DNA of 64,000 bases. It comes from Neorhizobium sp. NCHU2750. GTDB lineage: Bacteria > Pseudomonadota > Alphaproteobacteria > Rhizobiales > Rhizobiaceae. Below the pieces are notes generated by a model, which saw only the letters and a list, made by a program, of their open reading frames with translations, was not told where the DNA came from and did no database searches. The number at the start of each line of letters is the position of its first letter. Position 1 is the stretch's first letter. Made by a program: the position numbers and the translations under genes. The DNA lies in the NCBI RefSeq assembly GCF_003597675.1, contig NZ_CP030830.1, positions 1 through 64,000 on the forward strand, in the 5' to 3' direction. Below are positions 44,388 to 54,700 of the stretch, in pieces.

Positions 44388-45413
44388 ATGCAGTCGGCAG
44401 AGATTGAAATCCAACGTGACGGCCCCGCCGGCATCAATCGTCGAGCAGTTTGCTTTGGGATCGCTGGTGTTCTCGTGAACGGCTTCGCTCCTGCGCTCGC
44501 TGGGGCATCCGCGGAAGGCTTCCCGCGGACGGTAAGGCATGCGCTTGGAACGACGGTAGTGACAGCTCGGCCGCGCCGGCTTGCTACACTTGGATGGAAC
44601 TCAGAGGATATCGTCCTGGCATTAGGCTTGATCCCGGCTGCAATGGAGCGGCGTGGGCTTTTCGACAGCGGCATCTTTCCATGGAATGAGCCACTTCTGG
44701 GAGCGGAGATGCCGGTGCTGCTTCAATCGGAAATGCTTGATTTTGAGCAGATCGCCGTGCTTCAGCCGGACCTGATCATCGTTCTCGCCGCCTATTCCAA
44801 CTTCAGTGCAATAGCCTATGAGAGATTGAGCCGGATCGCACCGACAGTGGTCCATCAGTCTATGGTGGGACGGGCGCCATGGCGTGTGCAGACCGCATTC
44901 GTTGGGAAGGTGCTCGGACGCACCGATGCGGCAGATGCCAGCGTTGCCGCGACCGAGCGTTTCCTTGCGGAGCTAAAGTCTCGATATCCATCGGCTTCGG
45001 GCAAAACATTTATGTTCGCGACCTATTCCGCCGGCGACGGCAATCTGGGCCTTTACCTCGCCACCGACCCCCGCATGCAAATTCTCCAGCAGCTGGGTCT
45101 CAAAATAGCACCAGCTGTCGAGCGGTTGACGGCCGCGAACCCTGGAAAATGGCGCACGTCGATCAGTCTGGAGCGGGTTGATGAGTTGGAGGCTGATATC
45201 TTCGTCTTCGGCTATGGCAGCGAAATCCAGCAGAGCGTCGAGGCCAGCAATCTTCTCCAGCAGGTCACTGCCATTCGAACCGGTAAGTGCGTCTACCTCG
45301 ATGACCCTGAACTGGTCTGGGCTTCTTCGGCACTGAGCGTCTTGTCGATCCCCTATGCCTTTGGCTCATTTTTCCAACGAATTGCCGATATCTTTGAAAG
45401 TGAGCGCGGATGA
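44388..45413 (+). CDS. Periplasmic iron-siderophore binding protein (locus 2)
   Basis: 341-residue FhuD/FepB-like binding protein. The start ATG 44388 follows GAGGAG. A twin-arginine-like segment NRRAVCFGIAG precedes the hydrophobic signal region, ending around ALAGASA. The mature part shows RRLATLGWNSEDIVLALGLIP, then EQIAVLQPDLIIVLAAYS and RLSRIAPTV. The C-terminus (LSVLSIPYAFGSFFQRI) ends in the usual helix. Overlaps the SIP gene as ATGA. Confidence 0.92.
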   Translation: MQSAEIEIQRDGPAGINRRAVCFGIAGVLVNGFAPALAGASAEGFPRTVRHALGTTVVTARPRRLATLGWNSEDIVLALGLIPAAMERRGLFDSGIFPWNEPLLGAEMPVLLQSEMLDFEQIAVLQPDLIIVLAAYSNFSAIAYERLSRIAPTVVHQSMVGRAPWRVQTAFVGKVLGRTDAADASVAATERFLAELKSRYPSASGKTFMFATYSAGDGNLGLYLATDPRMQILQQLGLKIAPAVERLTAANPGKWRTSISLERVDELEADIFVFGYGSEIQQSVEASNLLQQVTAIRTGKCVYLDDPELVWASSALSVLSIPYAFGSFFQRIADIFESERG

Positions 45414-46171
45414 GCGGACCTCGATATCTCCTCGGTGAGGTGATCAGCCACCACCATGTGACCCCGTCGATGATCCGAATCGTGATCGGTGGAGATGACG
45501 TACGGAGCTTTTCATCATCGCGGAAAGCCGACGAGTGGGTCAGACTGGTTTTCCCGCATGCAGAGACCGGTCAAGTGACGCTGCCGGTGTTCACCGGGTC
45601 AGGATGGGCGACACCCGAAGGACAGTTGTCGAGCGAGAGCCGTCCCTATTCCATCCGCGCCTGGGACACTTCCAACGGCACCGTCACCATCGACTTCGTT
45701 GCGCACGAGGGTGGCGTGGCCTCGACCTGGGCGATGAATGCGGTCACCGGGGTCAAGATTGGTATCGGCCCGGCGGGGGGCAAATATGATCCGCCGGAGG
45801 ATCGCGACTGGACGTTGCTCCTGTGTGACGTGACAGGATTGCCGGCTGCGTCCCGTATCATTGAAGAGTGCCCAAAAGGCTGCCGTATACTGGCGAATAT
45901 CGAAATTCCTGGTGAACGTGACCGACAGCGAATCCAGACCGAGGCTGATCTTTGCCTTTGCTGGCAAGAGAGTTTTGGAACGCCTGAAAAGTCCACCTGC
46001 CTCGTTGATATGGCCCGCGCCATCGAGCTACCTGAAGGTAATGGCTACATTTGGATTGCTGGTGAAGCGACTGCCGTCTCTGACTGCCGCAAGCACTTTC
46101 GAGATGCTGCCGGCATTGATAAGAGCAGGATCGTGTCCGTTGGCTACTGGATAGACGGTCAGGCCCGCTGA
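45410..46171 (+). CDS. Siderophore-interacting FAD reductase (locus 2)
   Basis: 253-residue SIP/ViuB-type ferric-siderophore reductase. FAD-binding features are MIRIVIGGDDV, RPYSIRAWDTSNGTVTIDFVAHEGGVASTWAMN and IGPAGGKYDPP. The NAD(P)H-side stretch is WTLLLCDVTGLPAASRIIEECP, and the end is GYWIDGQA. Unlike the locus 1 homologue it lacks the DUF2218 domain. It starts in the binding-protein stop and its own stop overlaps the permease start (TGATG). Confidence 0.92.
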   Translation: MSGPRYLLGEVISHHHVTPSMIRIVIGGDDVRSFSSSRKADEWVRLVFPHAETGQVTLPVFTGSGWATPEGQLSSESRPYSIRAWDTSNGTVTIDFVAHEGGVASTWAMNAVTGVKIGIGPAGGKYDPPEDRDWTLLLCDVTGLPAASRIIEECPKGCRILANIEIPGERDRQRIQTEADLCLCWQESFGTPEKSTCLVDMARAIELPEGNGYIWIAGEATAVSDCRKHFRDAAGIDKSRIVSVGYWIDGQAR

Positions 46172-47229
46172 TGGGTAGCGTGCAGCAACCGGCTGGCACA
46201 AGCGCGACATCACGCGCAGCTCGCCCGGAATTTTCCCAGACCCGGGTCCATTTACTGGCGGTTGGCTTTGTTTTGATTGTGCTTGCCTGTGCGCTCAGCT
46301 TCATGGTTGGCGCCAGACCGATTGCGTTGCGAACGGTCACAGAAACTCTTTTCGGGTATCATCAGACGTCGCTCGAGCAGACCATCATCCTCGATTACCG
46401 CTTGCCTCGCACGCTGCTTGGCCTGTTGTGCGGCGCGGCTTTGGGCGTCTCCGGCGCGCTGATCCAGGCGATGACGCGCAATCCGCTGGCCGATCCGGGC
46501 GTGCTGGGAGTGAATGCGGGTGCCGCCTTCTTCGTCACGGTGGCAGTCGGCATCTTCGGCGTCTCGATGATCTCTGGCTATATCTGGGCATCGCTCGCCG
46601 GTGCTATGGTCGTCACGGCGGTCGTCTACGGGATCGGTGCTGCGGGTAGGGATGGTGCCACGCCCGTCCGCCTCGTTCTGTCCGGCGTCGCCATTGCCGC
46701 CGTGCTATCCGGTTTCGGCTCTTCGATCACGCTTCTCAACCCGCAAGCCTTCGATGCACTGCGTATCTGGTCGATCGGCTCGATTGCCGGTCGAGGCATG
46801 GCCGTGGTGGAGACGGTCACCCCATTCATTCTGGTGGGACTGGTGGTGGCCTTTGCCGCAGCAAGGCCACTGAATGCCGTAGCGCTTGGCGACGATCTGG
46901 CATCCACGCTCGGCGCCAACATGCTGCGGGCGCGCATCCTCGTCATCATCGCGGTCACGCTTCTCTCCGGTGCTGCAACGGCCGCCGCGGGTCCGATCGC
47001 CTTTGTCGGGCTGATGGTGCCGCATGTGGTTCGTTGGCTGGTCGGGCCGGACCAGCGATGGATCATCGGGCTGACCATGCTGTTCTCGCCCATACTCCTA
47101 CTCTCTGCCGATATCCTCGGTCGGCTTGTGCTTTATCCGGGCGAACTTGAAGCCGGCATTGTCACGGCCTTTGTCGGAGCTCCCGTTCTTATCCTGCTGG
47201 CTCGCCGCAGCAAGGCGACCGGCCTATGA
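46171..47229 (+). CDS. FecCD-family iron-siderophore permease A (locus 2)
   Basis: 352-residue BtuC-type permease with about ten TM segments. Signatures: LDYRLPRTLLGLLCGAALGVSGALIQAMTRNPLADPGVLGVNAGAAFFV and GPIAFVGLMVPHVVRWLVGPDQRW, the coupling helix region. Pairs with the next gene to form a heterodimeric channel. Overlaps neighbours by 1 and 4 bases. Confidence 0.95.
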   Translation: MGSVQQPAGTSATSRAARPEFSQTRVHLLAVGFVLIVLACALSFMVGARPIALRTVTETLFGYHQTSLEQTIILDYRLPRTLLGLLCGAALGVSGALIQAMTRNPLADPGVLGVNAGAAFFVTVAVGIFGVSMISGYIWASLAGAMVVTAVVYGIGAAGRDGATPVRLVLSGVAIAAVLSGFGSSITLLNPQAFDALRIWSIGSIAGRGMAVVETVTPFILVGLVVAFAAARPLNAVALGDDLASTLGANMLRARILVIIAVTLLSGAATAAAGPIAFVGLMVPHVVRWLVGPDQRWIIGLTMLFSPILLLSADILGRLVLYPGELEAGIVTAFVGAPVLILLARRSKATGL

Positions 47230-48341
47230 CGCAGGAAACCGCCAACCACGCCATTCACGGCTTCCACCGCAAAACCCTTCGTGTTCTCGGTGAGCGGGTC
47301 TCGATGCAGGCCGATCCATGGGTATGCGGCCTATGTGTCCTTCTGGCATTCGCAGCATTTGGTATCGGGGCGTTCTCGCTGACCAGCGGCACCTATCCGA
47401 TTTCTTTCGCTGGCGCGCTCGAGGTTCTGGCTGAAGCTGTCACCGATCCATTCGAAGGCTTTCAAGGCTCCTTGGCTGGCCAGGATGCCGGCAATGGCAA
47501 CGTGATCCGGATGGTCGTGGTCGAATGGCGCCTGCCAAGGGTTGCGCTCGCCTTTCTGCTCGGTGCCTGCCTTGGCATGAGCGGTGCAATCTTCCAGTCT
47601 TTGACACGCAATCCGCTGGGTTCCCCCGACATCATCGGCTTCTCGGCCGGATCCTATACCGGTGCGCTGATCGTCATCCTTCTCTTTTCCGGTGGGTATT
47701 ACGAGACGGCGGCTGGAGCTCTGGTGGGCGGCATCGCAACCGCTTCGCTGGTCTACCTGCTGGCCTGGCGACGGGGTGTTCAGGGGTTTCGGTTGATCAT
47801 AGTCGGAATTGGCGTTGCAGCCATGCTCGGGGCGTTCAATGCCTGGATGATCCGTGAGGCGGATCTGCAGGTGGCGATGTCGGCCGCGATATGGGGGGCA
47901 GGCTCACTCAACGGACTTGGGATCGAACAACTGATCCCGGTCATGATTGCGGTTGTGATCCTCGTGCCTGCGACACTGCTCTTCGGCCGGCCGCTGCATC
48001 AATTGGAGATGGGCGATGACGTGGCCCGTGCCTCGGGCGTCGATGTCAGCCGGGCGCGGCTGATCCTGATGACACTGGGCGTTGCACTGACGGCGATCGT
48101 CACGGCCGCGGCCGGGCCGATCTCCTTCATCGCGCTGGTCGCCCCTCAGATCGCCCGCCGGCTCGCAAGGTCAACAGGCCCCATGCTTGGCACGTCGGCC
48201 CTGATGGGAGGGTTTCTGCTCCTCATCGCCGATTGGACTGCCCAGCATGCATTTGGTGTCCAGCTGCCGGTCGGTGTGATGACCGTCAGCATCGGCGGGC
48301 TCTATTTTCTGTTTCTCCTCTTGCGCGAGGGTCGCAAATGA
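47226..48341 (+). CDS. FecCD-family iron-siderophore permease B (locus 2)
   Basis: 371-residue second permease subunit. Signatures: VVEWRLPRVALAFLLGACLGMSGAIFQSLTRNPLGSPDIIGFSAGSYTGALI and GPISFIALVAPQIARRLARSTGP. An N-terminal cytoplasmic extension of about 30 residues precedes TM1. ATGA overlaps with permease A and with the ATPase show a tightly coupled operon. Confidence 0.95.
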   Translation: MTQETANHAIHGFHRKTLRVLGERVSMQADPWVCGLCVLLAFAAFGIGAFSLTSGTYPISFAGALEVLAEAVTDPFEGFQGSLAGQDAGNGNVIRMVVVEWRLPRVALAFLLGACLGMSGAIFQSLTRNPLGSPDIIGFSAGSYTGALIVILLFSGGYYETAAGALVGGIATASLVYLLAWRRGVQGFRLIIVGIGVAAMLGAFNAWMIREADLQVAMSAAIWGAGSLNGLGIEQLIPVMIAVVILVPATLLFGRPLHQLEMGDDVARASGVDVSRARLILMTLGVALTAIVTAAAGPISFIALVAPQIARRLARSTGPMLGTSALMGGFLLLIADWTAQHAFGVQLPVGVMTVSIGGLYFLFLLLREGRK

Positions 48342-49165
48342 CCGGTATAGGCTCCCTATCCATCGCGGACCGATTGCAGGCTGATGCGGTCACACTGCGA
48401 TACGACCAGCGGACGATCTCCAAAAATCTGTCGGTGTCGATCCCCGATGGCGCTTTTACCGCTATCGTCGGACCGAATGCCTGTGGCAAGTCGACCTTGC
48501 TCAAGGCCCTGTCCCGCCTGATTCGACCGTCCGACGGACAGGTAATCCTCGATGGCCATGATATCCATCACATGGCGGCCAAGGACGTGGCCCGCCGTCT
48601 TGGGCTTTTACCGCAGAGTGCCATTGCACCCGATGGGATCACGGTTGCTGATCTCGTTGCGCGCGGTCGCTATCCCCATCAATCCTTTCTGCGGCAATGG
48701 TCGAGCGCCGATGAGGCGGCAGTCGCCAGGGCTATGGCGGCGACCGGTGTCACCGATCTCTCCGGCCGCTTCGTCGATGAACTTTCCGGCGGTCAGCGCC
48801 AGCGGGTCTGGGTGGCAATGGTACTAGCGCAGGAAACGCCGATCCTGCTTCTCGACGAGCCGACGACGTTTCTGGATATCGCCCATCAGATCGAGTTGCT
48901 CGATCTTCTAGCCGATCTCAATGACGAGGGTCGCACCATCGTCGCCGTCCTGCACGACCTCAATCACGCCTGCCGCTATGCCTCGCATCTCATCGCGATG
49001 AAGGATGGCGCGATCGTTGCCAGCGGCAAACCTGCAGAGATCGTCACTTCGGATCTGGTTGAAACCGTGTTCAACCTGCCCGCAATGGTCATACCCGACC
49101 CGGTCAGCGGTACGCCGATGATCGTGCCAAAAGGTCGCCGCCTGAAAGAGCCCCGCCATGACTGA
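48338..49165 (+). CDS. Iron-siderophore ABC transporter ATPase (locus 2)
   Basis: 275-residue FepC-like ATPase. ATG 48338 overlaps the permease stop. Walker A is GPNACGKST, the Q-loop LGLLPQSAIAPD, the signature LSGGQRQRVWVAMVLAQE, Walker B ILLLDEPTTFLDI and the H-loop VAVLHDLNHACRY. The stop lies 5 bases inside the exporter-type ABC gene that follows. Confidence 0.95.
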   Translation: MTGIGSLSIADRLQADAVTLRYDQRTISKNLSVSIPDGAFTAIVGPNACGKSTLLKALSRLIRPSDGQVILDGHDIHHMAAKDVARRLGLLPQSAIAPDGITVADLVARGRYPHQSFLRQWSSADEAAVARAMAATGVTDLSGRFVDELSGGQRQRVWVAMVLAQETPILLLDEPTTFLDIAHQIELLDLLADLNDEGRTIVAVLHDLNHACRYASHLIAMKDGAIVASGKPAEIVTSDLVETVFNLPAMVIPDPVSGTPMIVPKGRRLKEPRHD

Positions 49166-50894
49166 TCTGATCAAACGCTTTGCCATCTATTACCGCCCAC
49201 ATCGCGGCCTGTTCGCGCTCGATTTTGGCAGCGCGGTCCTGGCCGGCGTGCTGGAGCTTGCTTTTCCGGTGGCCGTGACCCTGTTCATCGACCGGCTTTT
49301 GCCAAGCAACCAGTTGGGATTGATCGCACTCGCCGTTGCCGGCCTGTTCATCATCTATCTGCTCAATGCCGGTCTTCAGGTGGTGGTCACCTATTGGGGG
49401 CACATGCTCGGCCTGAAGATCGAAACCGAGATGCGCCGCAAAGCGTTCGATCATCTGCAAAAGCTCTCCTTCGGCTTTTTCGACGAGCACAAGACCGGGC
49501 ATCTGGTCGCGCGGCTGACCAAGGATCTCGAGGAGATCGGCGAGGTTGCCCATCACGGACCCGAAGATCTGTTCATTGCCGTGATGACGCTGATCGGTGC
49601 TTTCCTGCTGATGCTCTCGGTTCATGTGCCGCTCGCTATTCTGACGGGCCTGATCGTTCCACTGACGGCTGTGGTCACGGCAATCTACGGAAAGCGGATG
49701 ACGGCGACCTGGCATGCGCTCTATGGAAGAGTGGGGGAGTTCAATGCGCGCATTGCAGAGAATATCGGTGGCATCCGCGTCGTTCAGGCCTTTGCCAACG
49801 AGGAGCACGAGCGGGTGCTGTTTGCCAGGAACAACAGCAATTATCTCAACACCAAGCTCGAGGCCTACCGGGTTATGGCGGCCTCCATGTCGCTCTCCTA
49901 TCTGTCGATGCGCTTCGTCCAGATCGTGGTGATGCTGGCAGGCGCCTGGTATGTGACGTCAGGCGAGCTGACGGCCGGCGGATTTGTCGGCTTCCTGCTT
50001 CTGGTCGGCGTCTTTTTCCGCCCGATCGACAAGATCAACTCGATCATAGAGACCTATCCGAAAGGGATCGCCGGCTTCCAACGCTATACGGACTTCCTCG
50101 ACCGGCAGCCAGATATCAGCGATCGAGGGGATGCGGTTGATATTCCGCGATTGAGCGGTCGCATCGCCTATCACGACGTCACGTTCAGCTATCGCGCCGG
50201 CCTGCCAATCCTCGAAGGCATAAACCTCTCGATCGAGCCCGGCGAAACTATCGCCTTCGTTGGTCCCTCTGGCGCCGGCAAGACGACGATCTGCGCTCTC
50301 TTGCCTCGCTTCTACGAGGTGACGATCGGTGCCATCAGCATCGACGGCGTGGACATCAGGGATATCACCCTCAACAGCCTTCGCTCCAATATAGGCATCG
50401 TTCAGCAGGACGTTTTTCTGTTTGCTGGAACGATCCGGGAGAATATCGCCTATGGCCGTCTCAACGCCGGCGAGAGCGAGATCATCGAGGCCGCGCGTCG
50501 TGCGCGGCTTGACGATGTGATCGCTGCCTTGCCCGATGGTCTCGACACTGTAGTCGGCGAGCGCGGCGTCAAACTGTCCGGCGGGCAAAAGCAGAGGCTG
50601 GCGATCGCCCGTATCTTCTTGAGGAACCCACCCATCCTGATCCTCGATGAGGCAACATCTGCGCTCGACAGCGAGACGGAGCGCGCCATCCAGCAGTCGC
50701 TCGCGGACCTCGCGCATGGGCGCACCACGCTTGTCATCGCCCACCGCCTGGCAACCATCACCAACGCGGATCGGATCGTCGTTGTCGAAGACGGGCGTAT
50801 CGTGGAGGAAGGACGGCATGAGGATCTCCTGCACAAGGCCGGGGGGCGATATCGCGCACTGCATGTGGCACAGAGCAGGGTAAATGCACCGTGA
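49158..50894 (+). CDS. Exporter-type ABC transporter (TMD-NBD fusion)
   Basis: 578-residue half-transporter. Six TM helices fill about 1-310 (type IV exporter fold; the coupling loop holds IRVVQAFANEEHE). The nucleotide-binding domain follows: Walker A GPSGAGKTT, Q-loop IGIVQQDVFLFAGTI, signature LSGGQKQRLAIARIF, Walker B ILILDEATSALDSE and H-loop IAHRLATI. It would homodimerise. In a siderophore operon it could export a siderophore or, like mycobacterial IrtAB, import one next to a SIP reductase; sequence alone does not decide. Confidence 0.92.
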   Translation: MTDLIKRFAIYYRPHRGLFALDFGSAVLAGVLELAFPVAVTLFIDRLLPSNQLGLIALAVAGLFIIYLLNAGLQVVVTYWGHMLGLKIETEMRRKAFDHLQKLSFGFFDEHKTGHLVARLTKDLEEIGEVAHHGPEDLFIAVMTLIGAFLLMLSVHVPLAILTGLIVPLTAVVTAIYGKRMTATWHALYGRVGEFNARIAENIGGIRVVQAFANEEHERVLFARNNSNYLNTKLEAYRVMAASMSLSYLSMRFVQIVVMLAGAWYVTSGELTAGGFVGFLLLVGVFFRPIDKINSIIETYPKGIAGFQRYTDFLDRQPDISDRGDAVDIPRLSGRIAYHDVTFSYRAGLPILEGINLSIEPGETIAFVGPSGAGKTTICALLPRFYEVTIGAISIDGVDIRDITLNSLRSNIGIVQQDVFLFAGTIRENIAYGRLNAGESEIIEAARRARLDDVIAALPDGLDTVVGERGVKLSGGQKQRLAIARIFLRNPPILILDEATSALDSETERAIQQSLADLAHGRTTLVIAHRLATITNADRIVVVEDGRIVEEGRHEDLLHKAGGRYRALHVAQSRVNAP

Positions 50895-50969
50895 GAATGC
50901 GGAAGACAGCAGCTTCGCTATTGAGGTGCTACGCCGAACACGCCGATCAAAATCGTGGAGGACAAACAG

Positions 50970-51464
50970 GTGAAGTTGAAACGGGAAACTGAAGTCGCGA
51001 TTGCAATTCTAGTCGCCTGTGCACGATCGAATGACTGGCGGCTGAAGACCGCAGATGCAGCAAAAGCTGCCGAGACCACGTCCGATTTTGCCGCTCATGT
51101 TGCCTTGAAGCTGGTCAATGCCGGGCTGTTGACAGCCACCCGTGGGCGAAACGGAGGTCTGGAACTTACACGGTCGGCGAAAGAGATTTCCCTACATGAC
51201 GTGATCTGTCGGATGGAAGACCAAAATCCCGTCGCATCGAATGCGGGAAATTCACGCGGAGAGCAGCTGAAGGCGAAAGCTCTCATAGAGGTCATGCGTG
51301 GTGTCGACGATGCCGTTCAAACCTATCTCAACCGCTTTTCCATCAACGATCTGGCGGAAGCCGAGCTCCCGCTTGAGGAGGGTAAAATCGGAGAAAATTC
51401 GGGGACCATGCGCGCTAAGCGAAAGGCGAGGCGCCCGTCAGGTTTGGAAAGCAGATTTGCGTAA
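50970..51464 (+). CDS. Rrf2-family regulator lacking Fe-S cysteines
   Basis: 164-residue Rrf2 wHTH protein. GTG 50970 has GGAGG with an 8-base spacer; a GTG at 50955 lacks one. The HTH spans about 20-62: LKTADAAKAAETTSDFAAHVALKLVNAGLLTATRGRNGGLEL. The region that binds a cluster in IscR, NsrR and RirA here has one cysteine only (SLHDVICRMEDQNPVASNAG), so it probably cannot hold a classic three-cysteine Fe-S centre. It follows siderophore locus 2 in the same direction and may regulate it. Confidence 0.85.
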   Translation: MKLKRETEVAIAILVACARSNDWRLKTADAAKAAETTSDFAAHVALKLVNAGLLTATRGRNGGLELTRSAKEISLHDVICRMEDQNPVASNAGNSRGEQLKAKALIEVMRGVDDAVQTYLNRFSINDLAEAELPLEEGKIGENSGTMRAKRKARRPSGLESRFA

Positions 51465-51733
51465 CGAGAGCATTCACCTAGCTAATAGACCCCAACCCGC
51501 CAAGGGTTCGACTCCCATCAAGACCTTGAGTATTTTGCCACGCTTCCGGTCTCTAGTCTGCCGCGCATTTACAGGTGAGCTAAACTTTCGTTCGATGTAT
51601 GAGCGCTGCCATCTCCTCGGCCGGACCGGAAAGACAAGAGGGCCCTGGCTGTGACGAGACCAATGTTCGACAATTCCATCAGCATTGCCTATGACGCATA
51701 GACTTCCGCCAGTTTTATTCGCTCGAGATCTCC

Positions 51734-54700
51734 ATGAACAAAAAATCCGCATCCCACTTTTCAAATGGCTTTCTCGGGCTCGATTACGGCGTAGCTCTCG
51801 GATTGGTCGGAACTCTCGTCTTTTTCGTGATAAGCGGGCTGGTGTCGTTCTATAATCTTCAGGCTTTGGATGATGGCAATCAACGTATCGTCCGAACTCA
51901 CGTTGCAATTGTGGCGCTCGACGAGTTGCTGTCGCGGGTTCAGGATGCTGAGACAGGCCAACGCGGCTTTCTTTTAACCTTCAACGATAGCTATCTCGGG
52001 CCATATAACGCCGCGCTGCAGGCGATCCCCGCCAAGTTCGACGACATAGACCGACTAACGGCTGACAATTCTGGGCAGGGGCAGCGGCTCGCGACATTAA
52101 AACGGCGCGTCGCTGCCAAGCTCGATGAGTTGCAGCAAACGATTGACCTGAGACGCAGCCAGGGGCTGGATGCCGCAATGGCAGTCGTGAATACCGACCG
52201 TGGCAAGGAAGAGATGGACGCGATCCGGGCGCAGATTGCAGCTATGGCGCAACGGGAGGGCGAGGCCCGTGTCCAGCGGATTGCCGAAATGAAGAGCGCC
52301 CAGCAGACCGCACTCGCAAGCACGATGTTATCTGGCCTGCTTGGTGTTATGCTAACCCTTGCTATCGGCTTCCTGATCCGGCGCGCGACTATTGCTCGCC
52401 GGCGCGAAGAGTGGCTGCAATCCGGCCAGGTCGAGCTCGCTGCCGCTATGATGGGCGACCAGCCGATCGAGCAATTGGGCAACAGCATCTTGGAGTTCCT
52501 GGTGCGATATGTCGGCGGTGTCGCGGGGGCAGCATTCGTCGGGACCAGCGACGTGTTTCAGCGTGTGGCGGCTTACGGTGTGCCTGACGCGACGGCTCTA
52601 CCCGCCCGCTTCCGTCAGCGCGAGGGACTTTTGGGTCAGGCAGCGGCGGAAGGTCGGCCGATGGTGTTCGGTGAGGTGCCTGACGGCTATCTTTCTTTCG
52701 GCTCCGCGCTCGGCCAACACAAACCCGGTCACATCGCGATCTTTCCCGGCGTCCTCGATGGCGACGTCAATTCGGTGATTGAAATCGGCTTTCTGCGCGC
52801 CATCGACCCGCTTGTCGAGACCTTCCTCGCGCGGGCGTCCGAAGCAGTTGCGATTGCCGTGCGTTCTGCCACTTATCGAAGCGAATTGCAGAACCTACTA
52901 GAAGAAACCCAGCGCCAGTCCGAAGAGCTTCAGACGCAGAGCGAAGAACTGCGGGTGTCCAACGAAGAGCTCGAAGAGCAGGGGCGTGCGCTGAAAGAAT
53001 CTCAGACACGCCTGGAACAACAACAGGCAGAGCTCGAGCAGACAAACTCGCAGCTCGAACAGCAGACGCAGGAACTGGAAGCGCAGCGCGATAATCTCGA
53101 ACGCGTAAACGCCTCGGTCGAGCTCAAAGCTAGAGAACTGGAGCAGGCGAGCCAGTACAAATCCGATTTCCTCGCCAACATGTCGCATGAACTGAGAACG
53201 CCGCTCAATTCATCGCTGATCCTGGCCAAGCTGCTGGCCGACAATCCTGATGAGAACCTGACGGCCGACCAAGTCAAGTATGCCCAGACGATCCAGTCCT
53301 CCGGCAATGACCTCCTCAACCTGATCAACGACATCCTCGACCTCTCCAAGATCGAGGCAGGCCATGTCGAAATCAGGCCGGAGGCCGTAGTCGTGGAACG
53401 CGTTGCCAATAACCTTCGCCAGATGTTCCAACCGCTGGTGACTGATAAAAATCTCGATTTCGCCGTTGAACTCGCTGCGGATATTCCGGTCGCGATCGAG
53501 ACGGATCCGCTCCGATTGGAACAGGTGCTGAAAAACCTGCTTTCGAACGCCATCAAGTTTACTGGTTCGGGACGTGTGACATTGTCGATTAGGCCCGCGG
53601 GCGCGGGACGCATCTCCTTTGCCGTGACAGACACGGGCATCGGGATTGCAGCCGATCAGCAACAACGGATTTTCGAGGCATTCCACCAAGCCGACGGCAC
53701 AATCAGCAGACGATATGGCGGGACAGGCTTGGGTCTATCCATTTCACGCCAGCTTGTGCGGCTACTCGGCGGCTCCATCGATCTTACCAGCCGGCCAGGA
53801 GAAGGCAGCACGTTCACGGTCACTGTGCCAGAGGCCTATGACCCGTCTTTTGTCGTGCCGAGGGATGCGACACCTCGTGTGGCCGCGGTGACAGTTGGAA
53901 CGCAGCCTCCGGTCGGACCAGAACGTCACCAACCTGCTCGACCGGCGCTTACCGTCGAAGACGATCGCGCCACTTTGAGCAGCACCAAGAGAGTTCTTCT
54001 CGTCATCGAAGACGACGCGTCCTTCGCGGCGATCGTCAGAGACCTCTCACGAGAAATGGGCTTCCAGTCTCTGGTCGCCGGCACAGCTGAAGAAGCACTG
54101 CGGCTTGCAAAGGAATATAAGCCTAGCGCCGTCATCCTGGACGTCGGTCTTCCCGACCAGTCGGGCCTTGCGGTCCTTGATCGCCTGAAGCACGATGTCG
54201 AGACCCGACACATTCCGATCCACATGATCTCGGCTGAAGATCATACGGAGACCGCCTTCTCGCTGGGCGCTGTCGGCTATGTTGTCAAGCCCGTCATGCG
54301 AGAGCAACTGGTGGAAGTGCTCGAAAAGCTAGAAGACAAGCTGTCCCAGAATGTGCGTCGCATTCTCATCGTCGAGGACGATCCTGTACAAAGCGATGCC
54401 GTCGCGAGACTTCTGGGTTCGCGTGGCGTGGAGACGGTGACGGCGGGAACGGCGGCCGAGTGCCTGGAGCTGCTCAAGGACCAGACATTCGATTGCATGG
54501 TGCTCGATCTCGCGCTGCCCGACGCTTCAGGGTATTCGCTGCTTGAAACTCTGAGCCAGGAAAGCGCCTACGCTTTTCCTCCGGTGATCGTTTACACGGG
54601 CCGTGAGCTTTCCCAAGACGACGAGCAGCGACTGAGGCGCTATTCAAAGTCCATCATCATCAAAGGCGCCAAGTCGCCAGAGCGCCTGCTAGATGAGGTG

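Noticed and set aside
51504..51516. GGGTTCGACTCCC, resembling a tRNA T-arm
   Set aside because: The outer stem pairs are broken and no anticodon or acceptor arms can be drawn around it; at most a relic of an attachment site.
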